Source: CAVUOA01 sp963742955 (GTDB taxonomy: Bacteria > Bacteroidota > Ignavibacteria > Tepidaquicellales > OLB5). Taken from it: DNA of 64,000 nucleotides. Below, piece by piece: positions 53,192 to 62,485 of the stretch (position 1 is the stretch's first letter; each line of letters begins with the position of its first letter). A program made the position numbers and the translations under genes. Below the pieces are notes generated by a model. That model saw only the letters and a list, made by a program, of their open reading frames with translations. It made no database searches and was not told where the DNA came from. Location: positions 1,674,001 through 1,738,000 of the forward strand of contig CAVUOA010000008.1 of the NCBI GenBank assembly GCA_963742955.1, given 5' to 3'.

Positions 53192-53980
53192 CTAAATTTT
53201 CAAATCCCACTTTTTAACTTCATCAATCATTTTATAATCGGTTAAATCGTAGTGCAGGGGAGTGATTGAAATATAATTATTCTTCACTGCAATGATATCG
53301 GTATCATCAGCCTCATCTGTAATATTCATTTTCCCTGTCAGCCAGTAATATTCTCTTCCGTTGGGGTCAGAGCGGACTTCATAAGCATCCTGCCAGTCTG
53401 ATTTTCCCTGTGTGGTTATTACAATTCCTTTTATTTCTTCTTTCGGAACAGCTGGGAAGTTTATATTCAGTAAAGTTCTTAGGTGATAATTTTATACTTT
53501 TAGTAATTAGTATATCATTCAATAATTTTAGCTGCAGCTTCAGCAGCGTACGAGAAATCAATCTGCTCAAATGTAGCAATCGATACGGCAACTGAGGGAA
53601 TATCGAGTGTTGTGCCTTCCGTGGCGGCAGATACCGTTCCCGAATAAATTATATTTATTGCTGTGTTTGCCCCGTGGTTTATGCCGGAAACAACCAGGTC
53701 AAATTTTACATCTTTATAGAATATCAGCACGCCAAGCTTTAACTGCATCGGCAGGAGTTCCTTCAACTGCTATACCGAAAACTTCGCCGTCTTTCCTGTA
53801 TTCAAACGCCCGCAGGGGATAAAATACGGTTATTGAGTGTCCCACGGCGCTTTGCTGCCTGTGCGGCGCGCATACATAAACGTTTGCGAATTTCTTCAGC
53901 TCTGCAACGAGCTTTTGAAGCCCTTCGGCTTCTATGCCGTCATCATTTGAAACAAGTATGTTTAATTTATTATCAGTCAT
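53192..53980 (-). CDS. surE: 5'/3'-nucleotidase SurE (three single-base frame breaks)
   Basis: SurE dephosphorylates nucleoside monophosphates in stress and stationary phase. Frame a from 53980 gives ILVSNDDGIEAEGLQKL (metal-binding NDD) and GTPADAVK. An extra base at about 53737 shifts to KLGVLIFYKDVKFDLVVSGINHGANTA and YSGTVSAATEG. Two further single-base insertions between about 53480 and 53517 bring in LLNINFPAVPKEEIKG and the C-terminus ending KKWDLKI at 53192. Removing the three bases yields a normal ~260-residue SurE. Three insertions in one conserved gene point to assembly error. It overlaps obgE by eight bases. Confidence 0.83.
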
Positions 53981-54986
53981 CTCTGTGCAGTAATCCCCAT
54001 ATTGTATCTTTCAGCTTATCAAGATTCTCACCGCTGATTGATGATATTTTCAGCACGGGAATTTTTGTTTTAGTTCTTTTAAATTTTATTTTATCCAGTT
54101 CATTTCTTTGCTCATCAGTCAATGCGTCTAACTTTGTAAAACATATTATTTTCGGTTTATCAAGAAGGCTTATATCGTAGCCCTTGAGTTCAGCTGTAAG
54201 AATTTCGTAGTCTTCGGTTTTATTTTCTTTGTAAGGCACTAATGTTGAATCTATTAAAAAAACAAGTATTTTTGTTCTTTCAATGTGTTTTAAAAACCTG
54301 ATTCCAAGCCCTTTGCCCAGATGAGCGCCTTCAATCAAACCCGGTATATCAGCAACTACAAAGCTTTCGTAATCTTTGTATCTCACAATTCCGAGGTTTG
54401 GCTGAAGTGTTGTGAAAGGGTAATCAGCAATCTTAGGTTTTGCAGCAGAAATTTTTGAAATTAAGGTTGATTTCCCTGCATTCGGCAAACCGACAAGTCC
54501 AACATCGGCAATCAGCTTCAGCTCAATAATAACTTCAATTTCTTTACCTTTTACACCTGGCTCGGCAGTTCTTGGAGTCTGGTTTGTCGAAGTAGCAAAA
54601 TGAGTATTTCCTTTTCCGCCTTTACCTCCCTTTAATGCAATGAATTCCTGTCCGTCATTAACAAGGTCAGCTAAAGTATCACCTGTTTCAGCCTCTTTAA
54701 TTATACTGCCGCAAGGTACTTTTATAATTATATCAGCGCCGTTTCTTCCGGTTTTATCGCCGCCCATTCCGTGTTTGCCCGCTCCTGCTTTATAAATTTT
54801 CTTGTAGCGGAAATCGATTAGTGTTGCAAGCGAACGGTCTGCTTTGAATATAACATCGCCGCCTTTTCCGCCGTCACCTCCGTTGGGACCGCCTTTGGGC
54901 ACATACTTCTCCCTGCGGAAGCTTACACAGCCGTTGCCGCCATTACCGCTTTTGATAAGGATTTTTGCGTAATCTATTAACATCAA
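53973..54986 (-). CDS. obgE: GTPase ObgE/CgtA
   Basis: Obg is an essential GTPase tied to 50S ribosome assembly and stress. The 337-residue protein has the Gly-rich Obg fold (about 1-158: GGNGCVSFRREKYVPKGGPNGG), then the G domain with GLPNAGKSTLISKISAAKP near 166, ADYPFTTLQPNLG, DIPGLIEGAHLGKGLGIRFLKHIER and CFTKLD. No C-terminal extra domain is present, as is usual in this group. It overlaps the upstream 416-residue gene by four bases and surE by eight, so these are one operon. Confidence 0.96.
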   Translation of the reverse strand: MMLIDYAKILIKSGNGGNGCVSFRREKYVPKGGPNGGDGGKGGDVIFKADRSLATLIDFRYKKIYKAGAGKHGMGGDKTGRNGADIIIKVPCGSIIKEAETGDTLADLVNDGQEFIALKGGKGGKGNTHFATSTNQTPRTAEPGVKGKEIEVIIELKLIADVGLVGLPNAGKSTLISKISAAKPKIADYPFTTLQPNLGIVRYKDYESFVVADIPGLIEGAHLGKGLGIRFLKHIERTKILVFLIDSTLVPYKENKTEDYEILTAELKGYDISLLDKPKIICFTKLDALTDEQRNELDKIKFKRTKTKIPVLKISSISGENLDKLKDTIWGLLHRDD

Positions 54987-56233
54987 TTAGTCCCGTTTGC
55001 ACTTTTTCGGTTTTCGAAATAATACTGCAGCACGTCTACAAACTTTACTGCTTCTTCGGAATAGTATTTAATATTGTTGTTAGAGTAGTATTCATCGATT
55101 TTTTTTGAAGCCGAATCCCAGCCGTCTTCATCAAGAAGGTTATTTACAAACTCCCTGAACGTTTTTTCATCCCATTTGAATATTTTCTTCAGGATTTTTT
55201 TTCTGTAAGATTCTTCGCAGAAGAGTTCATCAAATAGCTTTACTTTTTGTTCTTCTATACTAACAGGTTCTGCTGCCGCTTCGCTTAACTTTGCTTCAAG
55301 TATAAGGTCTTCGGAATATATATCATCATCAGATTTCTTTTCCTGGATTTCATCAGGTACAAGCTTGGACTCCCTGATAGTTTTAATTCCGGGCAGGTTG
55401 TGTTCATCTATTAATTCTTCGGGTTTTGGCGCGCTGTCATCTGTTTTTAATGCAATCTTTATATCTTTATAAGATGATTCGGCGTTTATAAGGCTTTTTT
55501 TTGTTTCCGAAAGTATAAGCCCGGCCCTTGTTTCATCGGCTTCTTCGTGTACTTTCCCGGTTTTCTTCACTGCGGGCTTCATCAATTCAATTGCTTCCTG
55601 GATAAAAATTTCATGGCTGAAAAATCCGTCTATTCTATCCCTGATATCGGTAAACCCTTTATCTGCAAAAAATACTGAAAGTATTTTCTTAGGAAGCTTT
55701 ATATTTATAGGGTTGTTTTTTGTGAGATCACGGAAAAAAATGTAAAGCAGCTTAACAAGGTTCAGCCTTCCTGAATCACCGTTTGAAGTAATACTTATTT
55801 CTTCAAGTATTCTTCTGTTTACATCACCAATCAGCCGCTGAACCTGGTTGACAGAAATAGTAACCGGCGAATTAATAATAATGAAGTTTTCTATCTGCTC
55901 CAGGTAATAATTATAAAACTGGAAATATTTCAGCCTTTCGCTTACATAGCCCGAAGGCCGTGTTTCAACTTCTCCAAACAGGAATTTCTGCAGAGTGCTG
56001 CCGGGCTTAATAACGTAATTAATGCTGAAAACAACAGCGCGGTTAAGTACGCTTTCAAAATCCGGTTTGTTTAAAACCGCAGGTTTATTTTTATAAGTGC
56101 ATTCGAAAAAGTTTATGATATACGGCGGGAGGCTTGATTCCCGTATGTTTCGCAGATGTGTTTTGCCTTCGGAAAATTGAACTAACGATATGTAATCACT
56201 GAATTTCTTATTGGCAAAATCTTCAAATAGCAT
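54983..56233 (-). CDS. Conserved-looking hypothetical protein between sdhB and obgE
   Basis: A 416-residue protein with no signal peptide or membrane span. The N-terminal half (about 1-210) is helical and hydrophobic-patterned. The middle (230-320) is acidic and low in complexity (EEADETRAG, EKKSDDDIYSED), probably disordered. The C-terminal 90 residues are again helical (LFDELFCEESYRKKILKKIFKWDEKTFREFVNNLL). I recognise no family. The tight packing (four-base overlap with obgE, 23 bases after sdhB) supports a real, cotranscribed gene. A structural or regulatory helper is all that can be said. Confidence 0.7.
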   Translation of the reverse strand: MLFEDFANKKFSDYISLVQFSEGKTHLRNIRESSLPPYIINFFECTYKNKPAVLNKPDFESVLNRAVVFSINYVIKPGSTLQKFLFGEVETRPSGYVSERLKYFQFYNYYLEQIENFIIINSPVTISVNQVQRLIGDVNRRILEEISITSNGDSGRLNLVKLLYIFFRDLTKNNPINIKLPKKILSVFFADKGFTDIRDRIDGFFSHEIFIQEAIELMKPAVKKTGKVHEEADETRAGLILSETKKSLINAESSYKDIKIALKTDDSAPKPEELIDEHNLPGIKTIRESKLVPDEIQEKKSDDDIYSEDLILEAKLSEAAAEPVSIEEQKVKLFDELFCEESYRKKILKKIFKWDEKTFREFVNNLLDEDGWDSASKKIDEYYSNNNIKYYSEEAVKFVDVLQYYFENRKSANGTN

Positions 56234-56256
56234 TTAATCTCTTTCCGTTTCCGGCT

Positions 56257-56964
56257 TTACAGCTCTCTAGTAGATGTTTTTTTCTTAAGCTGTGATATGT
56301 GCCAGGTTATGTTAATTTCTTTCGGGCATGCATCCACGCAGTTAAATATTGTGTGGCATCTCCACAACCCGTCAGGTGAATCGATAATGTTGATTCTTTC
56401 GTCAGCAGCTTCATCTCTTGTATCGAATACAAAGCGGTATGCCTTCAAGAGTGCTGCGGGGCCAAGGTAATTCTCGTTTGACCACGTAGACGGACAGCTT
56501 GTTGTGCAGCATGCGCACATTATGCATTTTGCCGATTCAAAAAGCATTTCTGCATCTTCGTTCGATTGCAGGCGTTCCCCGTCAGGAGGTACGGGTGATT
56601 TGTTTATCAGGTACGGCTTAACAGTTTCGTTCTTCTTATAGAAATCATTCATATCAACAATGAGGTCTTTTACAATTGACATCGAGGGCAGAGGCTCCAC
56701 GGTTATAGGTTTATTCATATTCAGCTCTTTGAGCAGTATTGAACATGCAAGCCCGTTTTTCCCGTTTATTTTCATTCCGTCAGAACCGCAAATGCCGTGA
56801 GCGCATGAACGCCTGAATGACAGAGTGCCGTCTAAGTTCCACTTGATTTGATGCAGGGCATCCAATACTGTCATAGTCGGATTAGCCTCAATTTTATAAT
56901 CCTGAAAATGCGGTTCATTGTCTTTTTCAGGATTGTACCTTAGAATTCTAAATGTTACTTGCAT
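56257..56964 (-). CDS. sdhB: Succinate dehydrogenase/fumarate reductase iron-sulfur subunit
   Basis: This subunit carries electrons from the flavoprotein to the quinone site through three Fe-S clusters. In 235 residues the [2Fe-2S] domain shows RRSCAHGICGSDGMKINGKN with a later Cys (LACSILL). The ferredoxin domain has CIMCACCTTSCPSTW, then CHTIFNCVDACPKEIN for the [4Fe-4S] and [3Fe-4S] clusters. It lies 31 bases after sdhA. The cytochrome b anchor gene (sdhC/D) is not next to the pair in this window. Confidence 0.95.
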   Translation of the reverse strand: MQVTFRILRYNPEKDNEPHFQDYKIEANPTMTVLDALHQIKWNLDGTLSFRRSCAHGICGSDGMKINGKNGLACSILLKELNMNKPITVEPLPSMSIVKDLIVDMNDFYKKNETVKPYLINKSPVPPDGERLQSNEDAEMLFESAKCIMCACCTTSCPSTWSNENYLGPAALLKAYRFVFDTRDEAADERINIIDSPDGLWRCHTIFNCVDACPKEINITWHISQLKKKTSTREL

Positions 56965-56995
56965 ACCGGATAAAGTAATAATAAAATTTTCAAAA

Positions 56996-58756
56996 TTAAT
57001 ATTTTCTTTCCATCGGCTGGAAACGGGTTACGTTAACCTTTTTATAATCTATTTTGTTTTCTTTTCCGTCTTTAGCCTGCCAAATAAATGTATGCTTCAT
57101 CCATTTCTTGTCATCGCGGGCAGGGTAGTCTTCTCTTGTATGCGCCCCTCTTGATTCTGTTCTGTTTAGCGCGCCGAGTGTAATTGTTTCGGCGATATCG
57201 AGCAGGCTCTTCAGTTCGATTGCTTCAATTAAATCGGTATTAAAAACATTTCCCTTATCCTGAACCGAGATATTATTGTATCGTTCCTGGAAATCTTTAA
57301 CCATTTGTTTCATTTCGGTTAAGTCTTTTTCGTTTCTGAATATGCCGCATTTATCCATCATAGCTTCCTGAAGCTCTCTTCTGATAGCAGAAATTTTTTC
57401 CGTTCCGTTTTTGCTTAAGGTATTTGCAATAAGTTCTTTTGTTTTTTCTTCAGGTGCCGAATTAAACGGAACCAGTTCCGCAGTTTCTAAAAATTCAGTA
57501 ATCTTTTTCCCGCCCCGTCTGCCGAATACAACTATATCAAGCAGCGAGTTTGTACCCAGCCTGTTTGCGCCGTGAACCGAAACACAGGCGCACTCTCCCG
57601 CCGCATAGAAACCTTTAACGGTTTTACCTTTTGCATCAGCCAGTACTTCGGCATCGGAGTTTGTTGGAATTCCGCCCATTGCATAATGCGCTGTTGGCTG
57701 GATTGGGACTGATTCTTTAGTAGGCTCAACTCCTAAGTATGTTCTTGCAAAACCTGTAATTTCAGGCAGCTTTTCATCGATAATTTTTCTGCCGAGGTGG
57801 GTTAAATCCAGGTTAATATAATATGTACCGTCACCTCCCTGAATGCCTCTGCCTTCGCGGATTTCGGTTATAATTGCTCTTGATACCATATCTCTCGGGG
57901 CGAGGTCTTTTACTGTGGGAGCGTAACGCTCCATAAATCTTTCACCGTCTTTATTGCGGAGGATTCCCCCTTCGCCCCTTGCAGCTTCGGAAACTAGTAT
58001 ACCAAGCTTCCATAAACCGGTTGGATGGAACTGGTAGAACTCCATATCTTCAAGCGGAAGTCCCGCGTTGTATACAAGTGAACACCCGTCACCCGTGCCA
58101 ACATGCGCATTTGAGGTGATTCTGAAAGTTCTTCCGTAGCCGCCTGTTGCAAACATAACCGCTTTTGCATGAAAGACATGGATTTCGGAAGTGGAAATAT
58201 CTATTGCAACAAGACCTTTACAGACACCGTCTTCTATAATTAAATCGGTTACAAAAAACTCAGCGAAAAACTTTACATTGTTTTTAATACAGTTCTCATA
58301 CAAAGTATGAAGCATAACATGACCCGTTCTATCGGCTGAATAGCATGCGCGTTTCACCGGCAGACGTTTTGAATTCGGGTCATCGGGATTTTCAGGTTTT
58401 GTATGTCCGCCGAACTGGCGCTGCGCAATTTTGCCCTCTTTTGTTCTTGAAAAGGGCATGCCCATGTGTTCAAGCTCAACTATTGCGCGCAATGCATCAT
58501 AACACATAATCTCAATTGCATCCTGGTCACCGAGATAATCCGATCCCTTTACAGTATCGAAGGCATGGTAAAGCCATGAATCATCTTCCTCGTTGCCTAA
58601 AGCAGCGCAAACGCCGCCCTGCGCTGTTCCCGTATGAGAGCGCGTCGGGAAAACCTTAGAAAGAACTGCGCATGAATACTTTTTAGGAATTTCAACTGCT
58701 GCTCTTAAACCGGCACCGCCTGCACCGACTATAATAACGTCATATTTATGAATCAT
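56996..58756 (-). CDS. sdhA: Succinate dehydrogenase/fumarate reductase flavoprotein subunit
   Basis: The 586-residue flavoprotein oxidises succinate to fumarate (or the reverse) in the TCA cycle at the inner membrane. FAD binding: DVIIVGAGGAGLRAAVEI at the N-terminus and the FAD-attachment region TRSHTGTAQGGVCAAL (His 45 or so). Catalytic regions: HPTGLWKLGILVSEAARGEGG, ERYAPTVKDLAPRDMVSRAI, TAHYAMGGIPTN and the NRLGTNSLLD segment. Length is normal. It forms an operon with sdhB; the upstream gene is the serine protease-TPR gene, 26 bases away. Confidence 0.95.
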   Translation of the reverse strand: MIHKYDVIIVGAGGAGLRAAVEIPKKYSCAVLSKVFPTRSHTGTAQGGVCAALGNEEDDSWLYHAFDTVKGSDYLGDQDAIEIMCYDALRAIVELEHMGMPFSRTKEGKIAQRQFGGHTKPENPDDPNSKRLPVKRACYSADRTGHVMLHTLYENCIKNNVKFFAEFFVTDLIIEDGVCKGLVAIDISTSEIHVFHAKAVMFATGGYGRTFRITSNAHVGTGDGCSLVYNAGLPLEDMEFYQFHPTGLWKLGILVSEAARGEGGILRNKDGERFMERYAPTVKDLAPRDMVSRAIITEIREGRGIQGGDGTYYINLDLTHLGRKIIDEKLPEITGFARTYLGVEPTKESVPIQPTAHYAMGGIPTNSDAEVLADAKGKTVKGFYAAGECACVSVHGANRLGTNSLLDIVVFGRRGGKKITEFLETAELVPFNSAPEEKTKELIANTLSKNGTEKISAIRRELQEAMMDKCGIFRNEKDLTEMKQMVKDFQERYNNISVQDKGNVFNTDLIEAIELKSLLDIAETITLGALNRTESRGAHTREDYPARDDKKWMKHTFIWQAKDGKENKIDYKKVNVTRFQPMERKY

Positions 58757-58782
58757 TTCGTTTTAGTATATAAGATGATTTA

Positions 58783-60399
58783 TTATTCTAAATTCTTTAT
58801 TGCTTTGTAGAGTTTCAGCTTTTTTACGTTATCTTCGGGTGTGTATGTATAAATATTCTTCAGCTCCATATAAGAAAGTATGGCATCCATTTTCCTATTC
58901 TCTTTAATAGCTATCATACCCAGGTAGTAATGAACATCCACACCGTAATAAGAATAACCGTAATTCAATATCTCTATTTCATTAGCTTTTTCTAGGAATT
59001 CTTTTGCTTTCTTATAATCTTTATATTTTTCGTAATACATTCTGCCGAGCCTGACATATGCATCTACGTATGAAGAATCTTTTTTAATAACAGTTTTATA
59101 GTATTTGATTGCCTTTTTATTTTTATTCATCTGTTCATAAATATCGGCAATCTGGTAATAAATGTATACATCGCTTGTATCTTTCTCCAGCATTTTATTA
59201 TAAAACTGTATGGCTTTATTGTATTCCTTCGAGCTTGAGTAGGCGCTTGCCATCGATGAAGAGAGCAGGCTGAGGAGGCTGTCTGACTGGAATTTTTCCC
59301 GGATATTTGTAAATAAATTTTCTGCTTTCGTGAAGGACTCGGTAAAGACATACAGGTCCATTAGTTCCTGGTAAACCGAAAACGAATCAGGCGCCATATC
59401 AATGCATTTATTATAAAAGCCCTCAGCTTTGGCGAAATTAACCCTTGCAATTGAATCCTGTTTAACTACAAATGTATCAAGCGTTTTCATTGTGTCTTTC
59501 TGTTTTACATAGTACCAGTTATATGTTGTCTGGTCTTTAAATGAATTTGCCAGCTTCAGGCTGGAAAAATAGAGGCTTTCTTCGCGCTTCTTTTTGGTTT
59601 CCTCGTTGTTATCCAGGTTTGCGAGGTCAATACTGTTTTTGAAAGCAATAAAATTGTTGATTGCCAGTGCAAAATTCAGGTTTCCGTAACCCTGGTATGT
59701 ATATGTTGTAATGCCGATTACTTCGCCCTTGTTGTTAAACAGCGCGCCGCCGCTGTTTCCGGGTGAAATAGCCGCTGTTATCTGTATTACTTTAGCAAAA
59801 TCTTTTTCTATAGGCATGTATGTTACAGGGTCTGTAAAGCTGACTTTTTCGTTTTCCCTGATGCCGGCAACAATTCCCTGTGAGATAGTGTATTCATATC
59901 CGAACGGGCTGCCTATTGCAAATACATCCTGCCCGACTTTAACGTTATCGGAATTTCCCATTTTAACAACCGGGAATTTTCTGCCTTCGGCATTTTTTAT
60001 CCTGAGTATAGCGAGGTCATTTTTTTCATCTACAATAATTATTTCGGCATCATAGAATGTTCCGTCACTTGTTTTTACAAGCAGGCTGTCTATTCCGTCT
60101 ACCACGTGGTAGTTTGTGCCCAGGATTCCTGATTCATCAATAAAAAATCCGCTTCCGCTTAGAAGTGTTGTATCTTTGGTTTCGTATGTGTAATAAGAGA
60201 AGTAATTATCGGTATGATACCATATTGATATTAATGCAGGTTTTGTTTTTTCTATAATCTGTTCGGCATTGTAACTGCTGTCCGGTTTTATAACAGGCTG
60301 CACAGGGGTATGTTCTACTTCAACATCCTGAGCATAAAGATTAATAAGCGGGAGAAATATTAACAGGTAAAATAAGTTCTTTAGGTTCAATGTTTTCAA
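58783..60399 (-). CDS. Trypsin-like serine protease with TPR repeats
   Basis: The 538-residue protein has a signal peptide (about 1-24, NLYAQ). An HtrA/DegP-like trypsin domain follows (about 50-265), with catalytic His in ILGTNYHVVDG, Asp in EKNDLAIL and Ser in ISPGNSGGALF. No PDZ domain follows. Instead residues about 310-530 are TPR repeats (AEGFYNKCIDMAPDSFSVYQ, YNKAIQFYNKMLEKDTSDVYIYYQ, AIKYYKTVIKKDSSYVDAY). It is predicted to be a periplasmic or secreted quality-control protease with a protein-binding scaffold. It is four bases from the enoyl-CoA hydratase gene and 26 from sdhA, so probably in the same operon. Confidence 0.86.
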   Translation of the reverse strand: MKTLNLKNLFYLLIFLPLINLYAQDVEVEHTPVQPVIKPDSSYNAEQIIEKTKPALISIWYHTDNYFSYYTYETKDTTLLSGSGFFIDESGILGTNYHVVDGIDSLLVKTSDGTFYDAEIIIVDEKNDLAILRIKNAEGRKFPVVKMGNSDNVKVGQDVFAIGSPFGYEYTISQGIVAGIRENEKVSFTDPVTYMPIEKDFAKVIQITAAISPGNSGGALFNNKGEVIGITTYTYQGYGNLNFALAINNFIAFKNSIDLANLDNNEETKKKREESLYFSSLKLANSFKDQTTYNWYYVKQKDTMKTLDTFVVKQDSIARVNFAKAEGFYNKCIDMAPDSFSVYQELMDLYVFTESFTKAENLFTNIREKFQSDSLLSLLSSSMASAYSSSKEYNKAIQFYNKMLEKDTSDVYIYYQIADIYEQMNKNKKAIKYYKTVIKKDSSYVDAYVRLGRMYYEKYKDYKKAKEFLEKANEIEILNYGYSYYGVDVHYYLGMIAIKENRKMDAILSYMELKNIYTYTPEDNVKKLKLYKAIKNLE

Positions 60400-60402
60400 A
60401 TT

Positions 60403-61188
60403 TTATTTGCCTTTCCACTGGGGAGGTCTTTTTTCAATGAAAGCCTGCATTCCTTCCTTCATGTCATCGGATGCAAATAAAAGGTAGAAAGCCTTTCTTT
60501 CGAATTCCAATCCGCCTTCAATTGTTGTATCGAACGATTTCAATATAGATTCTTTAGCCATTTGAACAGCAATTGCCGGCATGGACGCAATTTCTTTTGC
60601 CAATGCTTCTGCTTCTTCAAGATAAAGCTCATCCGGTGTTACACGGTTTACCAATCCTGCATCGAACATATCCTTTGCAGAATACATTCTTCCTGTCAGA
60701 ACCATTTCCATAGCTTTTGCTTTTCCGATTGCTCGTGTTAATCTTTGCGTTCCTCCTGCTCCGGGAATTACACCCAGCTTAACCTCCGGCTGTCCAAATT
60801 TTGAGCCTTCTGCTGCAACAATCATATCGCAAGTCATGGAAAGCTCGCACCCGCCTCCGAGTGCAAATCCTGAAACGGCTGCAATAATAGGTTTCTTGAT
60901 TTTCCTGATTTTATCCCATGTGGAGAACTGGTCTCTAATGTGCATTTCAATCGCGCTTGCTGATGCCATTTCTTTTATATCAGCTCCCGCAGCAAATGCT
61001 TTGTTGTTTCCGGTTATTATCATACAGCCAACACCTGAGTCTTTATCAAGTGTTTGGAGAGCTTCGAGCATTTCTCCCATTGTTTCGATATTAAGCGCAT
61101 TAAGCACATCGGGACGGTTTATCTGGATTTTTCCGACTTCAAGTCCCTTGGGATTTGCTATTTTATTGACAATTATGTTTTTATACAT
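60403..61188 (-). CDS. Enoyl-CoA hydratase/isomerase family protein
   Basis: The 261-residue crotonase-fold enzyme hydrates trans-2-enoyl-CoA in fatty-acid or butyrate metabolism. Motifs: INRPDVLNALN near residue 25, NNKAFAAGADIKEMA near 62 (oxyanion hole), SGFALGGGCELSMTCDMIVA near 105 and FGQPEVKLGVIPGAGGTQRL near 132, with both catalytic Glu. The C-terminus (FIEKRPPQWKGK) is standard. It is the first gene of the minus-strand block running to surE. The substrate chain length cannot be told. Confidence 0.92.
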   Translation of the reverse strand: MYKNIIVNKIANPKGLEVGKIQINRPDVLNALNIETMGEMLEALQTLDKDSGVGCMIITGNNKAFAAGADIKEMASASAIEMHIRDQFSTWDKIRKIKKPIIAAVSGFALGGGCELSMTCDMIVAAEGSKFGQPEVKLGVIPGAGGTQRLTRAIGKAKAMEMVLTGRMYSAKDMFDAGLVNRVTPDELYLEEAEALAKEIASMPAIAVQMAKESILKSFDTTIEGGLEFERKAFYLLFASDDMKEGMQAFIEKRPPQWKGK

Positions 61189-61314
61189 TGAAATATCCTG
61201 TGATGCGGTGCTTTCCGTTCACTTAGGAGGAATTTGTTGTTTAAATTAATTAAAATGCAAATTTAGTGTATTTGGGGGTTATTTACAAGGTTAAATGAAG
61301 AAATTGTAACTGAT

Positions 61315-61340
61315 AGCCGGTGCCGAGGCTGGCACCGGCT
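61315..61340 (-). terminator. GC-rich hairpin between two minus-strand genes
   Basis: AGCCGGTGCC pairs with GGCACCGGCT around six bases, a perfect 10-bp stem nine bases after the lipoprotein gene's stop. There is no clean T run, so its termination strength is doubtful. Confidence 0.45.
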
Positions 61341-61348
61341 GATTTAAA

Positions 61349-62372
61349 TTATTTTAACATATTCGTTGTAGGCACGTCATTTCCAACTACTTCAAATTTA
61401 AGGTCATCAAACCATGCTTCCCCGTTACCGCCGCTTAAAACTCCATAGGCAATCCCGGTGCTGTTTTCAGGTACATCAAGCACAATTTCATATTTAGTCC
61501 AGTCAGTAGTTCCTTTGATAGGTCTGTTTGTCATATTATCGAACTGGAGTGCTTTCACTGAATCCGGTCCGTCAACCCGCATCCACATAGCAGCTTGATT
61601 ATCAATATCTTCGGTTTTAATATTTCCCGTGAGTTTAACGCGTTTACCAAGATATTCACCCGGAGGAATTTGTTTCATAATAGTACCGAAACCTTCTTTG
61701 ACATCAGCAACAGATTTAATGTAATGTGCAGCTTGCCCGTTATATTTTACATTTTCATCTTTTCCGATTTCAAACAAGTCTGGTCTGCTTCCGGTTTTAA
61801 ACCAATCATTTATATAATTATAACTCCTGGGCAGATTTGTTGATACAATATCATTACTGACAACTTCAAGTAAGAGACGGCTGAACCAAACCTGTCCGTT
61901 TCCGCTGATTAAAACTCCATAAGCAATATTTGTGCTGCTATCAGGCACATCCAATACAATTTCATATTTTGTCCAGTCACTGGTGCCTTTGATTGGTCTG
62001 TTTGACATGTTATCAAACTGAAGCATTTCATTTTTGTCCGGTCCGTCAACCCGCATCCACATCCCAGCCCAGTCACTTAGATTTTTTGATTTTATAAATC
62101 CCGTCAGTTTTATACGTTTACCGAGATAATCATATGGTTTCATATTCATCATTATTGTACCGAAATCCGTCTTTAACATTGGAGATAGATTTTATATAAA
62201 GCGAAGGTTCTTCTTCATATTTTGTCTTCTCGTCTTTGCCGGTTTCGTATGAAGAGGGTCTGCTGCCCGCCTGGAACCAATCATCTGTATTATTACTGAT
62301 TTCATTTGTTTTGCTGCAAGAGATAATACTCAGAAGAAAAAGCGGAATGAAAAATATAATGAATTTTTTCAT
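61349..62372 (-). CDS. Lipoprotein with two tandem ~135-residue repeats (one frameshift)
   Basis: The start at 62372 gives a lipoprotein signal (FFIPLFLLSIISCSK, lipobox ISC). Two similar repeats follow, each running from DDWFQAGSRP/NDWFKTGSRP through YIKS, GFGTIM, YLGKRxKLTGxIK, MWMRVDGPD, LQFDNMxNRPIKGT and DWTKYEIVLDVP to AYGVLxxGNG. I recall this module as a C-terminal domain in some transcriptional regulators, but here it is a double-copy envelope protein. One extra base in the A run at 62163-62165 splits repeat 1; removing it joins VKDGF to GTIM exactly as in repeat 2. Function unknown; carbohydrate binding is conceivable. Confidence 0.78.
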
Positions 62373-62485
62373 TTTGATTTACCCCCCGTTTTTGGGAATT
62401 GTTATTCGAATTAGAGGTTCTTGTTATAATATAATAATTCAGGTTGAAATATTAAGCTGAAAGATTACGACTGCAAACATAGATA

